A stretch of 64,000 bases of DNA from Leucobacter chromiireducens subsp. chromiireducens (GTDB lineage Bacteria; Actinomycetota; Actinomycetes; Actinomycetales; Microbacteriaceae): positions 62,001 through 126,000 of the forward strand of contig NZ_QYAD01000004.1 in the NCBI RefSeq assembly GCF_016758255.1, in the 5' to 3' direction. How positions within the stretch are numbered: the stretch's first letter is position 1; every line of letters starts with the position of its first letter. The notes beneath the pieces are model-generated. The model was not told the origin of the DNA and ran no database searches. It saw only the letters and a program-made list of their open reading frames with translations. Positions 44,058 through 52,892 of the stretch are shown in pieces. A program made the translations under genes and the position numbers.

Positions 44058-45656
44058 TTATGCGAGCTCGATGAGCTCGAGGTATTCCTTCGACCAGTGA
44101 TCCTCGGTTGCCTCGGGCATGATGAGCACACGCTCGGGGTTGAGGGCCTCGACGGCACCCGCATCGTGCGAAACCAGCACGACGGCGCCGGTGAAGTGCG
44201 CAAGCGCGTCGAGGATCTCCGCGCGGCTCGCGGGGTCGAGGTTATTCGTCGGCTCGTCGAGCAACAGCACGTTGGCGCTTGAGACGACCAGCATTGCAAG
44301 GGCGAGGCGGGTCTTCTCACCGCCCGAGAGCACACCGGCGGGTTTGTGCACATCGTCGCCGGTGAAGAGGAACGAACCGAGCACCTTGCGTGCTTCCATC
44401 TCGGTGAGGTGCTGCGACACCGAGATCATGTTCTGCAGGACGCTCGCCTTCACGTCAAGCGTCTCGTGCTCCTGCGCGTAATACCCGACCTTGAGCCCAT
44501 GGCCCGCGACGATCTGACCCGTGTCCGGCTCGTCGACCTGAGCAAGCAGGCGGAGCAGTGTCGTCTTGCCGGCGCCGTTCAGCCCCAGGATTACCACCTT
44601 TGAGCCTCGATCGATCGCGAGATCAACGCCCGCGAAAATTTCGAGCGAGCCGTAGGACTTCGAGAGCCCCTCGGCCATCAGCGGGGTTTTGCCGCAGGGC
44701 GCAGGATCGGGGAAGCGCAACTTCGCCACGCGCTCGACCTGGCGCACTTCTTCAAGGCCTGAGAGCATCTTGTCGGCGCGCGCCACCATCTGGTGCGCAG
44801 CGGCCGCCTTCGACGCCTTTGCACCAAACTTTGCGGCCTGGTCCTTGAGTGCGGAGGCCTTCTTCTCCACGTTCGCGCGTTCCTTGCGACGACGTTCTTC
44901 GTCGGCGGCGCGCTGGCGCTGGTAGAGCTTCCAACCCATGTTGTAGACATCGATGACCTGGCGGTTAGCGTCCAGGTAGAAGACACGGTTGACGGTCTCT
45001 CCCACAAGATCGATGTCGTGGCTAATTACAATCACGCCACCCTTGTAGGTCTTCAAAAACTCGCGCAGCCACACGATTGAATCAGCGTCAAGGTGGTTCG
45101 TGGGCTCGTCCAGGATCATCGTGTCCGCATCGGAGAACAGAATGCGGGCGAGCTCGATACGACGACGCTGACCGCCGGAGAGGGTCTTGAGCGGCTGATC
45201 GAGAATACGATCGGGCAGGCCGAGGTTGTGCGAGATCGACGCTGCCTCAGACTCCGCCGCGTAGCCGCCCAGCGCCTGAAAGCGATCGGTCAAGTTGCCG
45301 AAGCGCTTCATTGCCTTCTCGGCAACAGCGGGGTCGTCGGACGCCATGTCCGATGAGGCCTTTGCGAGGTTTTGCTGAAGTGTGCCGAGGCCGCGCGCAT
45401 CGAGGATCCGGTGCCGCGCAATCTGCTCGGGATCTCCCGTGCGCGGGTCCTGCGGGAGGAAGCCGAGCTCCCCCGAGATGGTGATCTTTCCCTCAGCAGG
45501 CTGTAGCTCACCCGAGAGCGTGCGCGTCAGCGTCGTCTTGCCCGCGCCGTTGCGGCCGACGAGGCCAATCTTGTCACCGGGGTTCACCCGGAAGTTCACG
45601 CCCGACATGAGTCGACGCGCGCCAACGTCGATGGCGAGATCCTCGACGATAATCAT
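44058..45656 (-). CDS. ABC-F family ribosome-associated ATPase
   Basis: A 532-residue soluble protein with two ABC domains joined by a charged linker (ERRRKERANVEKKASALKD). Walker A motifs are GRNGAGKTTL and GLNGAGKTTLL, the signatures LSGGQRRRIEL and LSGGEKTRLAL, and Walker B LDEPTNHLD and LDEPTNNLD. ABC-F proteins bind the ribosomal E site as translation factors or antibiotic-protection proteins; the group cannot be told here. The start follows GAAGAAGGA. The gene is downstream of, and separated by a terminator from, the suf operon. Confidence 0.94.
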   Translation of the reverse strand: MIIVEDLAIDVGARRLMSGVNFRVNPGDKIGLVGRNGAGKTTLTRTLSGELQPAEGKITISGELGFLPQDPRTGDPEQIARHRILDARGLGTLQQNLAKASSDMASDDPAVAEKAMKRFGNLTDRFQALGGYAAESEAASISHNLGLPDRILDQPLKTLSGGQRRRIELARILFSDADTMILDEPTNHLDADSIVWLREFLKTYKGGVIVISHDIDLVGETVNRVFYLDANRQVIDVYNMGWKLYQRQRAADEERRRKERANVEKKASALKDQAAKFGAKASKAAAAHQMVARADKMLSGLEEVRQVERVAKLRFPDPAPCGKTPLMAEGLSKSYGSLEIFAGVDLAIDRGSKVVILGLNGAGKTTLLRLLAQVDEPDTGQIVAGHGLKVGYYAQEHETLDVKASVLQNMISVSQHLTEMEARKVLGSFLFTGDDVHKPAGVLSGGEKTRLALAMLVVSSANVLLLDEPTNNLDPASRAEILDALAHFTGAVVLVSHDAGAVEALNPERVLIMPEATEDHWSKEYLELIELA

Positions 45657-45716
45657 GGGTCCTTCTTCTTCTGTAGTAGCGTGCGGGCTCCGCGTGTGAA
45701 GCCTGGGCCAGCACGC

Positions 45717-45757
45717 GGTTCGGCCCGGGGCAGGAGAACCCTGCCCCGGGCCGAACC
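45717..45757 (-). terminator. Terminator of the suf operon
   Basis: A perfect 18-bp stem (45717-45734 with 45740-45757) and five-base loop, 18 bases after the sufT-like stop on the minus strand. Confidence 0.85.
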
Positions 45758-45774
45758 ATCGTGGTGCGATCGGG

Positions 45775-46125
45775 TTAGATCGAGAAGCCCAAAGCTCTCA
45801 TCATATCCCGGCCGTCGTCGGTGATCCGCTCCGGCGTCCACGGCGGCATCCACACCCAGTTGATGCGGAATGCCGTCACGAGCCCGTCCAGCGCCTCTGC
45901 GATGTCGTTCTCGATGACGTCAGTGAGCGGGCAGCCGGCGCTCGTGAGGGTCATGCTGATGACCAACGCATCGTGCTCCTCGTCGAAGGCGAGATCGTAG
46001 ATCAGGCCGAGGTCGACGATGTTCACACCAAGCTCAGGGTCCGATACGTTCTTCAACGCATCGAGCGCCTGCTCACGAAACTCCGGGTCGATGGACTGCG
46101 GAACGACTGCTGCTTCCTCGCTCAT
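45775..46125 (-). CDS. sufT: MIP18/DUF59 metal-sulfur cluster assembly factor
   Basis: A 116-residue SufT-type protein involved in Fe-S maturation. The family core is VSDPELGVNIVDLGLIYDL, then MTLTSAGCPLTDVIENDI, with the conserved Cys, and the closing WTPERITDDGRDMMRALGF. It ends the suf operon, 16 bases after sufC. Confidence 0.93.
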   Translation of the reverse strand: MSEEAAVVPQSIDPEFREQALDALKNVSDPELGVNIVDLGLIYDLAFDEEHDALVISMTLTSAGCPLTDVIENDIAEALDGLVTAFRINWVWMPPWTPERITDDGRDMMRALGFSI

Positions 46126-46141
46126 GCGATCAGCCTACGCC

Positions 46142-46900
46142 TTACGCAGTCTCGAGGAAACGGTCGTAGCCCTCTTCCTCAAGACGGTTGGCGAGCTCCG
46201 GGCCGCCCTCTTCGGCAACGCGACCGTTGACGAAGACGTGCACGAAGTCGGGCTTGATGTACCGCAGGATGCGGGTGTAGTGCGTGATCAGGAGTACACC
46301 GAGACCGGTGTTCTCCTTGGCACGGTTGACGCCCTCCGAGACGATCTTCAGCGCGTCAACGTCGAGGCCGGAGTCGGTCTCGTCGAGCACAGCGAACTTC
46401 GGCTTGAGGAGCTCCAGCTGAAGAATCTCGTTGCGCTTCTTCTCGCCACCCGAGAAGCCCTCGTTCACGTTGCGCGACGCGAAGGACTCATCCATGCGCA
46501 GGTTCGCCATGGCTTCCTTCACCTCGCCCATCCACGAGCGGATCGCGGGCGCTTCGCCGTCGATTGCCGTCTTCGCGGTACGGAGGAAGTTCGCGTTCGT
46601 CACACCGGGGATCTCGACGGGGTACTGCATGGCGAGGAACATACCCGCCTGTGCGCGCTCGTCGGGACCCATCTCGGTGATGTCCTCACCGTCGAGCAGA
46701 ATCTGCCCGCTGGTGATCTCGTAGCGGGGGTGGCCGGCGACAGCGTACGCGAGCGTCGACTTGCCCGAGCCGTTGGGGCCCATGATCGCGTGCGTCTCGC
46801 CCTTGCGGATCGTGAGATCCACACCCTTGAGGATGGGCTTGGGGCCCTGCTCAGTCTCAACGCTGACGTGCAGGTCCTTGATTTCAAGCACAGAAGTCAT
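46142..46900 (-). CDS. sufC: Fe-S cluster assembly ATPase SufC
   Basis: The 252-residue ATPase that powers the SufBCD scaffold. Walker A is [14 protein letters not shown], the signature [12 protein letters not shown], Walker [14 protein letters not shown], and the switch His is in [10 protein letters not shown]. The start overlaps the Rieske gene stop by four bases. Proteins of the same operon (SufB, SufD) are its partners. Confidence 0.97.
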   Translation of the reverse strand: MTSVLEIKDLHVSVETEQGPKPILKGVDLTIRKGETHAIMGPNGSGKSTLAYAVAGHPRYEITSGQILLDGEDITEMGPDERAQAGMFLAMQYPVEIPGVTNANFLRTAKTAIDGEAPAIRSWMGEVKEAMANLRMDESFASRNVNEGFSGGEKKRNEILQLELLKPKFAVLDETDSGLDVDALKIVSEGVNRAKENTGLGVLLITHYTRILRYIKPDFVHVFVNGRVAEEGGPELANRLEEEGYDRFLETA

Positions 46901-47229
46901 ACGGCAATCTCTTTCGTAACGTGGGGATCAATGTATACGACGCCGTCTTCGATTTCGACGACGTAAACGGGTACCGGCTCGTAGGCCGGGAGGTTGAGCG
47001 GCTTGCCGGTGCACAGCGAGAATGCGGAGCCGTGGGCCCAGCACTCGAGTGTGTCACCCTCGACGAAGCCCTCGGAGAGGCTGATGTCGCCGTGCGTGCA
47101 GACGTCGCCAATGGCGTGGACGACGCCCTGGCCGTCCAGAACGACGGCCATCGGCACGCCGTCCAGGACGACACGGGTCGCCTGGTCCTGCACAAGATCG
47201 CTCAAATCGAGCGCCTTCATTCGGGACAT
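46897..47229 (-). CDS. Rieske [2Fe-2S] ferredoxin within the suf operon
   Basis: A 110-residue Rieske ferredoxin of the oxygenase-type (non-haem iron oxygenase ferredoxin subunit). Cluster ligands are in [10 protein letters not shown] and [12 protein letters not shown], the Cys-X-His...Cys-X2-His pattern. It is sandwiched between sufD and sufC with one-base and four-base overlaps, so it is co-translated with the scaffold genes. It probably supplies electrons to, or is itself a client of, Fe-S assembly. This insertion between sufD and sufC is seen in many actinobacteria. Confidence 0.93.
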   Translation of the reverse strand: MSRMKALDLSDLVQDQATRVVLDGVPMAVVLDGQGVVHAIGDVCTHGDISLSEGFVEGDTLECWAHGSAFSLCTGKPLNLPAYEPVPVYVVEIEDGVVYIDPHVTKEIAV

Positions 47230-48407
47230 TACGCCAACACGCTCTGCTGCAGCTCGGCCTCAATTGCGGCCTGGAGGCGCTCTTCGATCTGCTCGTTTCC
47301 GATGCGCTGGATGACCTCGAAGAGGAAGCCGCGCACCACAAGCTTGCGTGCCTCATCCTCAGAGATACCGCGGCTCTGGAGGTAGAAGATGTGCTCCTCG
47401 TCGAAACGGCCCGTCGTCGAGGCGTGACCGGCACCCTCGATATCACCGGTCTCGATTTCCAGGTTCGGGATCGAGTCTGCACGGGTGCCCTCGGTGAGCG
47501 TGAGGTTGCGGTTCTCCTCGTAGCTGTCCGTTCCCGTCGCGACGCGACGAATCAGCACATCGCCGATCCACACCGCGTGCGCGGCCTCACCCTGCAGTGC
47601 ACCCTTGTAGGCGACACGGCTGCGGGTGTGAGGCGCATTGTGGTCGATGTAGACCTGGTGCTCAAGGTGCTGGCCGGCGTCTGCGAAGTAAGCACCGTAG
47701 GCCTCACCGTTCGCGCCCTGACCATCGAGGTGAATCGAGGGGTTGACCCGCACGATCTTGCCGCCGAGCGAGACCACAATGTGCTGGAGGTTGCCGTCGC
47801 GGGCAACAACCGCATTGTGGCTCGCGAGGTGAACGGCGCCCTCGTTCCACTCCTGAAGCGAAACAACGGTGAGGTTTGCGCCCTCGCCGACCACGATTTC
47901 AACGGTCTCCGTCAGGTTCGCGTCGCCCGTGTTCTCGAGAATCACGAGGGCGTTCGCCTGCGCGGCCGCCTCGATGATCGTGTGCGCTGCGGTCGGTGTA
48001 CTCGTGAGCGCGGTGCGCTTCACGGTGACCGTCTGACGCTCCTCGCTCGTGAGGAGAATACGCTGCGCGGTTCCGGCCTGGCCCCACGCGTTCGCTGCGG
48101 CGCGGTCTTCGGGAAGTCCACCGCGGCCAACGAGCTCGGAGTCCATGGGGACCGAGGTGACCTCGACGCCCTCGGCCTCCGAGATCTCAAGCGCGGAGGC
48201 CCCATCAGCGAGTTCGCCGGAGAGAAGCTCAGCGAGCTCGGCGACCGGAGTGTACTTCCAGTTCACCTCGCGGCCCGTGACGTCTGCAAAGTCAGCAATA
48301 TTCGCCGACTTCAGGCGGTCCGAACGAGTTTGAACCGGGACCCGGTTCTCCCAATCGCCATCGCTGTGCGCCTTTGCGCCGTGCTGTTCAGTCTGAAGCG
48401 TTGTCAT
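47229..48407 (-). CDS. sufD: Fe-S cluster assembly protein SufD
   Basis: A 392-residue beta-helix scaffold subunit with SufB. The conserved C-terminal core has AVWIGDVLIRRVATGTDSYE, NLTLTEGTRADSIPNLEIE and ASTTGRFDEEHIFYLQSRG, followed by RKLVVRGFLFEVIQRI. It starts two bases after the sufB stop, so the pair is coupled. The N-terminal 120 residues are variable. Confidence 0.97.
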   Translation of the reverse strand: MTTLQTEQHGAKAHSDGDWENRVPVQTRSDRLKSANIADFADVTGREVNWKYTPVAELAELLSGELADGASALEISEAEGVEVTSVPMDSELVGRGGLPEDRAAANAWGQAGTAQRILLTSEERQTVTVKRTALTSTPTAAHTIIEAAAQANALVILENTGDANLTETVEIVVGEGANLTVVSLQEWNEGAVHLASHNAVVARDGNLQHIVVSLGGKIVRVNPSIHLDGQGANGEAYGAYFADAGQHLEHQVYIDHNAPHTRSRVAYKGALQGEAAHAVWIGDVLIRRVATGTDSYEENRNLTLTEGTRADSIPNLEIETGDIEGAGHASTTGRFDEEHIFYLQSRGISEDEARKLVVRGFLFEVIQRIGNEQIEERLQAAIEAELQQSVLA

Positions 48408-48409
48408 CG

Positions 48410-49828
48410 TTAACCGACGGATCCTTCCATGCTCATCTCGATGAGCTTGTTCAGCTCGAGTGCGTACTCCATCGGGAGCTCACGGGCGATCGGCTCGATG
48501 AAGCCGCGAACGATCATCGCCATCGACTCCTCCTCCGAGAGGCCGCGGCTCATGAGGTAGAAGAGCTGCTCTTCGCTCACGCGGGTGACGGTGGCCTCGT
48601 GCGCGAGGGTTGCATCATCGGTGCGGATGTCAATCGCGGGGTACGTGTCCGAACGAGAAATCGTATCGACGAGCAGCGCGTCACAGACCACAGAGTTAGC
48701 TGCGTGGTGCGCGTTGGCCTCAACACGAACCTCACCTCGGTAGCCGCTACGGCCGCCGCCGCGAGCGATCGACTTCGCGAGGATCGAGGACTTCGTGTGC
48801 GGTGCGAGGTGAATCATCTTCGCGCCGGTGTCCTGGTGCTGACCGGGGCCAGCGAACGCGACGGAGAGCGTTTCACCCTTGGCGTGCTCGCCCGTGAGGT
48901 AGATCGACGGGTACTTCATCGTGACCTTCGAGCCGATGTTGCCATCGACCCACTCCATGGTCGCGCCCTCTTCAGCGATCGCACGCTTCGTCACGAGGTT
49001 GTACACGTTGTTCGACCAGTTCTGAATCGTCGTGTAGCGAACGCGCGCGTTCTTCTTCACGATGATCTCAACCACGGCCGAGTGCAGCGAGTCCGACTTG
49101 TAAATGGGAGCCGTGCAACCCTCGATGTAGTGCACGTAGCTGCCTTCGTCGGCGATGATGAGCGTGCGCTCGAACTGGCCCATGTTCTCCGTGTTGATAC
49201 GGAAGTAGGCCTGGAGCGGGATCTCTACGTGCACACCCTTGGGGACGTACACGAACGAGCCGCCCGACCAGACGGCCGTGTTCAGCGCGGCAAACTTGTT
49301 GTCACCCGACGGGATGACCGTACCGAAGTACTCCTCGAAGATCTCGGGGTGCTCCTTGAGCGCGGTGTCCGTGTCCAGGAAGAGGACGCCCTGCTCTTCC
49401 AGATCCTCGCGGATCTGGTGGTAGACAACCTCCGACTCGTACTGCGCAGCAACGCCGGCAACGAGGCGCTGGCGCTCAGCCTCGGGGATGCCGAGCCGCT
49501 CGTACGTCTCCTTGATCTCCTCAGGCAGTTCCTCCCAGGAGGTTGCCTGCTTCTCCGTGGAGCGCACGAAGTACTTGATGTTGTCGAAATCGATGCCGGA
49601 GAGATCCGCGCCCCACGCGGGCATCGGCTTCCGACCAAAGATCTGCAGAGCTTTCAGGCGACGCTGCAGCATCCACTCGGGCTCATTCTTGAGCTCCGAA
49701 ATCTCGCGCACGACCTGCTCGCTCAGGCCGCGTTTCGCTTCCGAGCCAGCCTTATCGCTGTCGTGCCAGCCGAATTCGTACTGACCCAAGCCTTCAAGCT
49801 CGGGCCGGTCGATCAATACCTCCGGCAT
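48410..49828 (-). CDS. sufB: Fe-S cluster assembly protein SufB
   Basis: The main scaffold subunit, 472 residues. Visible landmarks are SSEEL-like [38 protein letters not shown] with the conserved Cys, and [20 protein letters not shown]. The ATG at 49828 follows GAGGGAGGG; codons further upstream give a non-conserved tail. First gene of the operon, with a long leader: a TAGAAT box at 50015-50010 would leave about 175 bases untranslated. It is divergent from ctaA. Confidence 0.97.
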   Translation of the reverse strand: MPEVLIDRPELEGLGQYEFGWHDSDKAGSEAKRGLSEQVVREISELKNEPEWMLQRRLKALQIFGRKPMPAWGADLSGIDFDNIKYFVRSTEKQATSWEELPEEIKETYERLGIPEAERQRLVAGVAAQYESEVVYHQIREDLEEQGVLFLDTDTALKEHPEIFEEYFGTVIPSGDNKFAALNTAVWSGGSFVYVPKGVHVEIPLQAYFRINTENMGQFERTLIIADEGSYVHYIEGCTAPIYKSDSLHSAVVEIIVKKNARVRYTTIQNWSNNVYNLVTKRAIAEEGATMEWVDGNIGSKVTMKYPSIYLTGEHAKGETLSVAFAGPGQHQDTGAKMIHLAPHTKSSILAKSIARGGGRSGYRGEVRVEANAHHAANSVVCDALLVDTISRSDTYPAIDIRTDDATLAHEATVTRVSEEQLFYLMSRGLSEEESMAMIVRGFIEPIARELPMEYALELNKLIEMSMEGSVG

Positions 49829-50009
49829 GATCCCTCCCTCATTATTCGTCTCGCCGGGCAACCCAGCGCAAATCCGGAGAATCCGGCTCGCGAGGTGCGG
49901 AGTGCACGCATCGGGTTCCCTGCAGCGGTGCAGTAGTCTGGGCTTCGGACGGAACCGATCCGGTGCCCTGCACCTGACCCGGGTTCGCCGTACGCAACCA
50001 CAGCTTCTC

Positions 50010-50015
50010 ATTCTA
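50010..50015 (-). promoter_or_regulatory. Possible -10 box of the suf operon promoter
   Basis: TAGAAT on the minus strand in the 263-base sufB-ctaA gap. The region between it and the sufB start holds no convincing gene or known RNA motif that I can recognise. Confidence 0.35.
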
Positions 50016-50091
50016 CAGGTTTTAACCCGGTTTCGGGAGGGGCGCGCGCAGCGCCTCAGCAACCTCTGAGAGGCACCCGAGAGGAGCCCCG

Positions 50092-51039
50092 GTGTCCAGC
50101 GCCACCACGACCGAAGCGACCACAGCACGCCGGTTCTCCGGCTGGATGCCCGATGGGGTGACTTCCCGCGTCCGGGCGCTCGCCTGGTGGGTCTTTGCCA
50201 CGCAGGTGCTGATCGTTGCGACCGGCGGCGCCGTGCGTCTCACCGGCTCTGGCTTGGGCTGCGATACTTGGCCCAAGTGCACCGACGAGTCCTTCGTCAA
50301 CAACCCAGCGATGGGCATCCACTCCTACATCGAGTTCGGTAACCGGACGCTGTTCTTCCTGCTGGAGATCGTTGCGATCCTCGCGGTCATCGCCGTGTGG
50401 CGCTTCCGCAAGCAGCGCCGTGACCTGTTCTGGCTTACCGTGGTGCCCGCACTGAGTGTATTCATCCAAGCGATCATTGGCGGCATCACGGTACTCACTG
50501 GCCTGAACCCCTACGTGGTCGGGCTGCACTTCCTCTCGAGCGTGGTGCTCGTCATGCTCGCTGCTCTGCTCGTGCTCCGCGTGTACAGCGGCCCGGGTCC
50601 GCGTCGTCTCTCGGTGTCCGCTCCCCTGCTGCAGACCGTGTGGCTCGCAGGGATCTTTGGCTTCGTCGCGGTCGTTCTCGGCATTCTCACCACGGGCTCG
50701 GGCCCGCACGCCGGAGACGGCGGAGCCGCTCGCAATGGACTTGATTCCGAAGCGCTGCAGACCGTGCACGCGGTCGCCGCGTACGGCACGCTGCTCTTCA
50801 CAGCAGTAACGGTGTTCCTGGCCCGGAGCGAGCGCGCCTACCGCGTCGCTCGCTGGGCAGGCTGGTCAATCGTGGTAATGATCGCGCAGATCATTGTCGG
50901 CGTGCTCCAGGCACGGATGGCGCTTCCACCGATCCTTGTGGGCATCCACATGGTGCTCGCGTGCCTGTTGGCCGCTGGGCTCTTCCTCGCGCTCGTCGAA
51001 ACCCGCCAACGGGTGGCGCCGGTCACCGAGCGCGCCTAG
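50092..51039 (+). CDS. ctaA: Haem A synthase
   Basis: Converts haem O to haem A for cytochrome c oxidase; 315 residues, about eight membrane helices. The Cys pair of the external loop is in [10 protein letters not shown], and haem-ligand histidines lie in [28 protein letters not shown] and VGIHMVLA. The GTG at 50092 follows AGAGGAG. It lies 1 kb from ctaB, separated by a minus-strand hypothetical gene. Confidence 0.94.
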   Translation: MSSATTTEATTARRFSGWMPDGVTSRVRALAWWVFATQVLIVATGGAVRLTGSGLGCDTWPKCTDESFVNNPAMGIHSYIEFGNRTLFFLLEIVAILAVIAVWRFRKQRRDLFWLTVVPALSVFIQAIIGGITVLTGLNPYVVGLHFLSSVVLVMLAALLVLRVYSGPGPRRLSVSAPLLQTVWLAGIFGFVAVVLGILTTGSGPHAGDGGAARNGLDSEALQTVHAVAAYGTLLFTAVTVFLARSERAYRVARWAGWSIVVMIAQIIVGVLQARMALPPILVGIHMVLACLLAAGLFLALVETRQRVAPVTERA

Positions 51040-51059
51040 TCGCGGTTGGGCGGGCGGCC

Positions 51060-51863
51060 CTACCAGGGTTGCCCGCCGCTCCCATCCCCGCCGCCGCCAG
51101 GCTGCGTGTTCGGCAGGTAGTTGTCATGCCCGGCACTCGGGTCCCAGGTGACTTCGAGCGACTCGGCGAGTTCGGGGCCGGACAGCCACTCTCCTTCACC
51201 CATGCCCGGCACAAACTCCTGGGCGGGTTCCTCGACGAGCTGGTTCTGCTCGGCCAACGCTGCTTCCTCCGCAGCGGCAGCAGCTTCGCGTTCGGCTGCT
51301 TCTTTCGCGCGTCGCTCTGCATCTGCCCGGGATCGTGCGGCGTCGATCCGTTGCTGCTCCGCCGCGCTGAACACGCGCACTTCGTCAGTGAGCGCAGTCG
51401 TAGCGGTTGTGAGCCCCGCGATGAGGTCCTCCGCCTCGCTCTTCGTTGTTGCCAGTGCGGCAAGTTGGCTGCGGTCCGTGCACGCTGGCTTCACACGCAC
51501 CTCACTCGCGTCGTCGAGCGCGCGCTCCGTCGCATCGACCCCATCCTGCACCGCCCGCGAGGGGGCGATGTCACTCGCCCCGGCCACCGCGGCAGCGAGC
51601 TCGGCCGGCGTTGCGGACGCAATCGCGGTCGCTGCGTCGCCCCGCGCGCCGCTGAGCTCCGTGCTGAGCAGCTCACGGTACTCGCTCAGCGCGGCCGCAC
51701 ACAAACGTTCGGTCTCCTGCGAGTACTCGCGAAGCACCACCGCGCTCGCAACGCCAGCGCCAAGTACGAGCGCTCCCGCAGCGCACGAGGCGATCACCAC
51801 GCTGCGACGTGAAAGTGGTCGTTGCGGTAGCGCAACTCGTTCGCCGGAGCTCTGCTCCGTCAC
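51060..51863 (-). CDS. Hypothetical membrane-anchored protein with charged coiled coil
   Basis: A 267-residue protein I do not recognise. It has one N-terminal membrane helix (SVVIASCAAGALVLGAGVAS), two cysteines in the middle part (RLCAAALSEY and KPACTDRSQL), and a coiled-coil stretch rich in Ala/Glu/Arg at about residues 165-205 (RRAKEAAEREAAAAAEEAAL). The C-terminal tail is Pro/Gly-rich, ending GGDGSGGQPW. It is probably exported or membrane-tethered. It lies between ctaA and ctaB. The ATG at 51863 has GACGGAG at some distance upstream. Confidence 0.75.
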   Translation of the reverse strand: MTEQSSGERVALPQRPLSRRSVVIASCAAGALVLGAGVASAVVLREYSQETERLCAAALSEYRELLSTELSGARGDAATAIASATPAELAAAVAGASDIAPSRAVQDGVDATERALDDASEVRVKPACTDRSQLAALATTKSEAEDLIAGLTTATTALTDEVRVFSAAEQQRIDAARSRADAERRAKEAAEREAAAAAEEAALAEQNQLVEEPAQEFVPGMGEGEWLSGPELAESLEVTWDPSAGHDNYLPNTQPGGGGDGSGGQPW

Positions 51864-51881
51864 GACGACGACTCGCCGTTC

Positions 51882-52805
51882 TTAGAACGGGAGGAGCGGG
51901 TCGACCGCGATTGCGATCGAGAGTACCGAGAGGTAGGTGATCGAGCCGTGGAACACCTGCATCGGCTTTCCCTCCTGACCACGAATTGCGCTGCCGTAGA
52001 GGCGGTGCGACTGGAGGATGAAGTAGCCACCAGCGAGGAGCGCGACGGACGTGTACAGCCAGCCAATGCCTGGGGCGGGGATCAGCAGGAGGCTCGACAC
52101 GACGGTCGCCCACGCGTAGAGGATCACCTGCAGGCCGACGGTGGCGCGCCCGCGCACCACGCCGAGCATCGGTACCCCCGCTGCAGCGTAGTCGTCGCGG
52201 TACCGCATGGAGAGCGGCCAGTAGTGCGCCGGAGTCCAGAGGAAGATGATGAGGAAGAAGACCCAGGCTGGCCAGTCAAGTGAACCCGTCACTGCGGCCC
52301 AGCCGATGAGCACGGGGAAGCAGCCGGCGATGCCGCCCCAGATGATGTTCTGCTCGCTGTGCCGCTTGAGCAGCAGAGTGTAAATGACCACGTAGAAAAA
52401 GATCGCGGCGGCCGAGAGTGCCGCAGCGAGCCAGTTCGTGGTGGCCAACAGCCAGACCACGGAGAGCGCACCGAGTACCCAGGCGAACACCAGCGCATTG
52501 CGATCGGAGATCTCGCCGGTGACGAGCGGCCGGTTCTCCGTGCGCTTCATCTTGCGGTCCATGTCGCGATCGATGTAGCAGTTGAACGCTCCCGCAGACC
52601 CGGCACTCATCGCACCGCCGATAAGCGTGGCGAGTACCAACCACAGGTTCGGCAGCCCTCCCTGCGCGAGAATCATCGCGGGGACGGTGACCACGAGCAG
52701 TAGCTCCATCACTCGTGGCTTGGTCAGCGCAACGTAGTTCTTGACGGTGCGACCGAATGAGCGGCGGGGCTGCGCTTCCTGCGTGGGGATCTGCGTGGAC
52801 ATCAC
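51882..52805 (-). CDS. ctaB: Protohaem IX farnesyltransferase (haem O synthase)
   Basis: Attaches farnesyl to haem B to make haem O; 307 residues and about nine membrane helices. The prenyltransferase motifs are NCYIDRDMDRKMKRTENRP and YRDDYAAAGVPML. The gene starts with GTG at 52805 or ATG at 52802; TACCAT six bases before the GTG suggests a leaderless mRNA. Products of ctaB, ctaA and SURF1 act in one pathway. It is divergent from tkt, a classical actinobacterial arrangement. Confidence 0.96.
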   Translation of the reverse strand: MMSTQIPTQEAQPRRSFGRTVKNYVALTKPRVMELLLVVTVPAMILAQGGLPNLWLVLATLIGGAMSAGSAGAFNCYIDRDMDRKMKRTENRPLVTGEISDRNALVFAWVLGALSVVWLLATTNWLAAALSAAAIFFYVVIYTLLLKRHSEQNIIWGGIAGCFPVLIGWAAVTGSLDWPAWVFFLIIFLWTPAHYWPLSMRYRDDYAAAGVPMLGVVRGRATVGLQVILYAWATVVSSLLLIPAPGIGWLYTSVALLAGGYFILQSHRLYGSAIRGQEGKPMQVFHGSITYLSVLSIAIAVDPLLPF

Positions 52806-52811
52806 CCCCCC

Positions 52812-52817
52812 ATGGTA
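52812..52817 (-). promoter_or_regulatory. -10 box of the leaderless ctaB promoter
   Basis: TACCAT on the minus strand, six G residues, then the GTG at 52805. Confidence 0.5.
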
Positions 52818-52829
52818 CCCCCTTCCGGC

Positions 52830-52835
52830 TAGGAT
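52830..52835 (+). promoter_or_regulatory. -10 box upstream of tkt
   Basis: TAGGAT, with transcription expected near 52841. That is the first base of a GTG opening a 13-codon reading frame. Confidence 0.5.
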
Positions 52836-52840
52836 TGTCC

Positions 52841-52882
52841 GTGGACCGCCGGGCGGCGCCTCCGTATCTTCTTCCCCAATGA
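52841..52882 (+). CDS. Possible leaderless 13-residue upstream peptide before tkt
   Basis: The GTG at 52841 lies five bases after the -10 box, and the frame (VDRRAAPPYLLPQ) ends at a TGA overlapping the start of the AAAGG binding site of tkt. It could be a regulatory uORF or chance. Confidence 0.25.
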   Translation: MDRRAAPPYLLPQ

Positions 52883-52892
52883 AAGGTCAGTC

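Noticed and set aside
48374-49936. A 520-codon open frame antisense to sufB
   Set aside because: Composition is typical of antisense shadows, and sufB covers nearly all of it.
52803-52811. A run of seven C residues considered as part of an actinobacterial 6C RNA
   Set aside because: Only one C-run without the paired hairpins; it lies within the ctaB start region.
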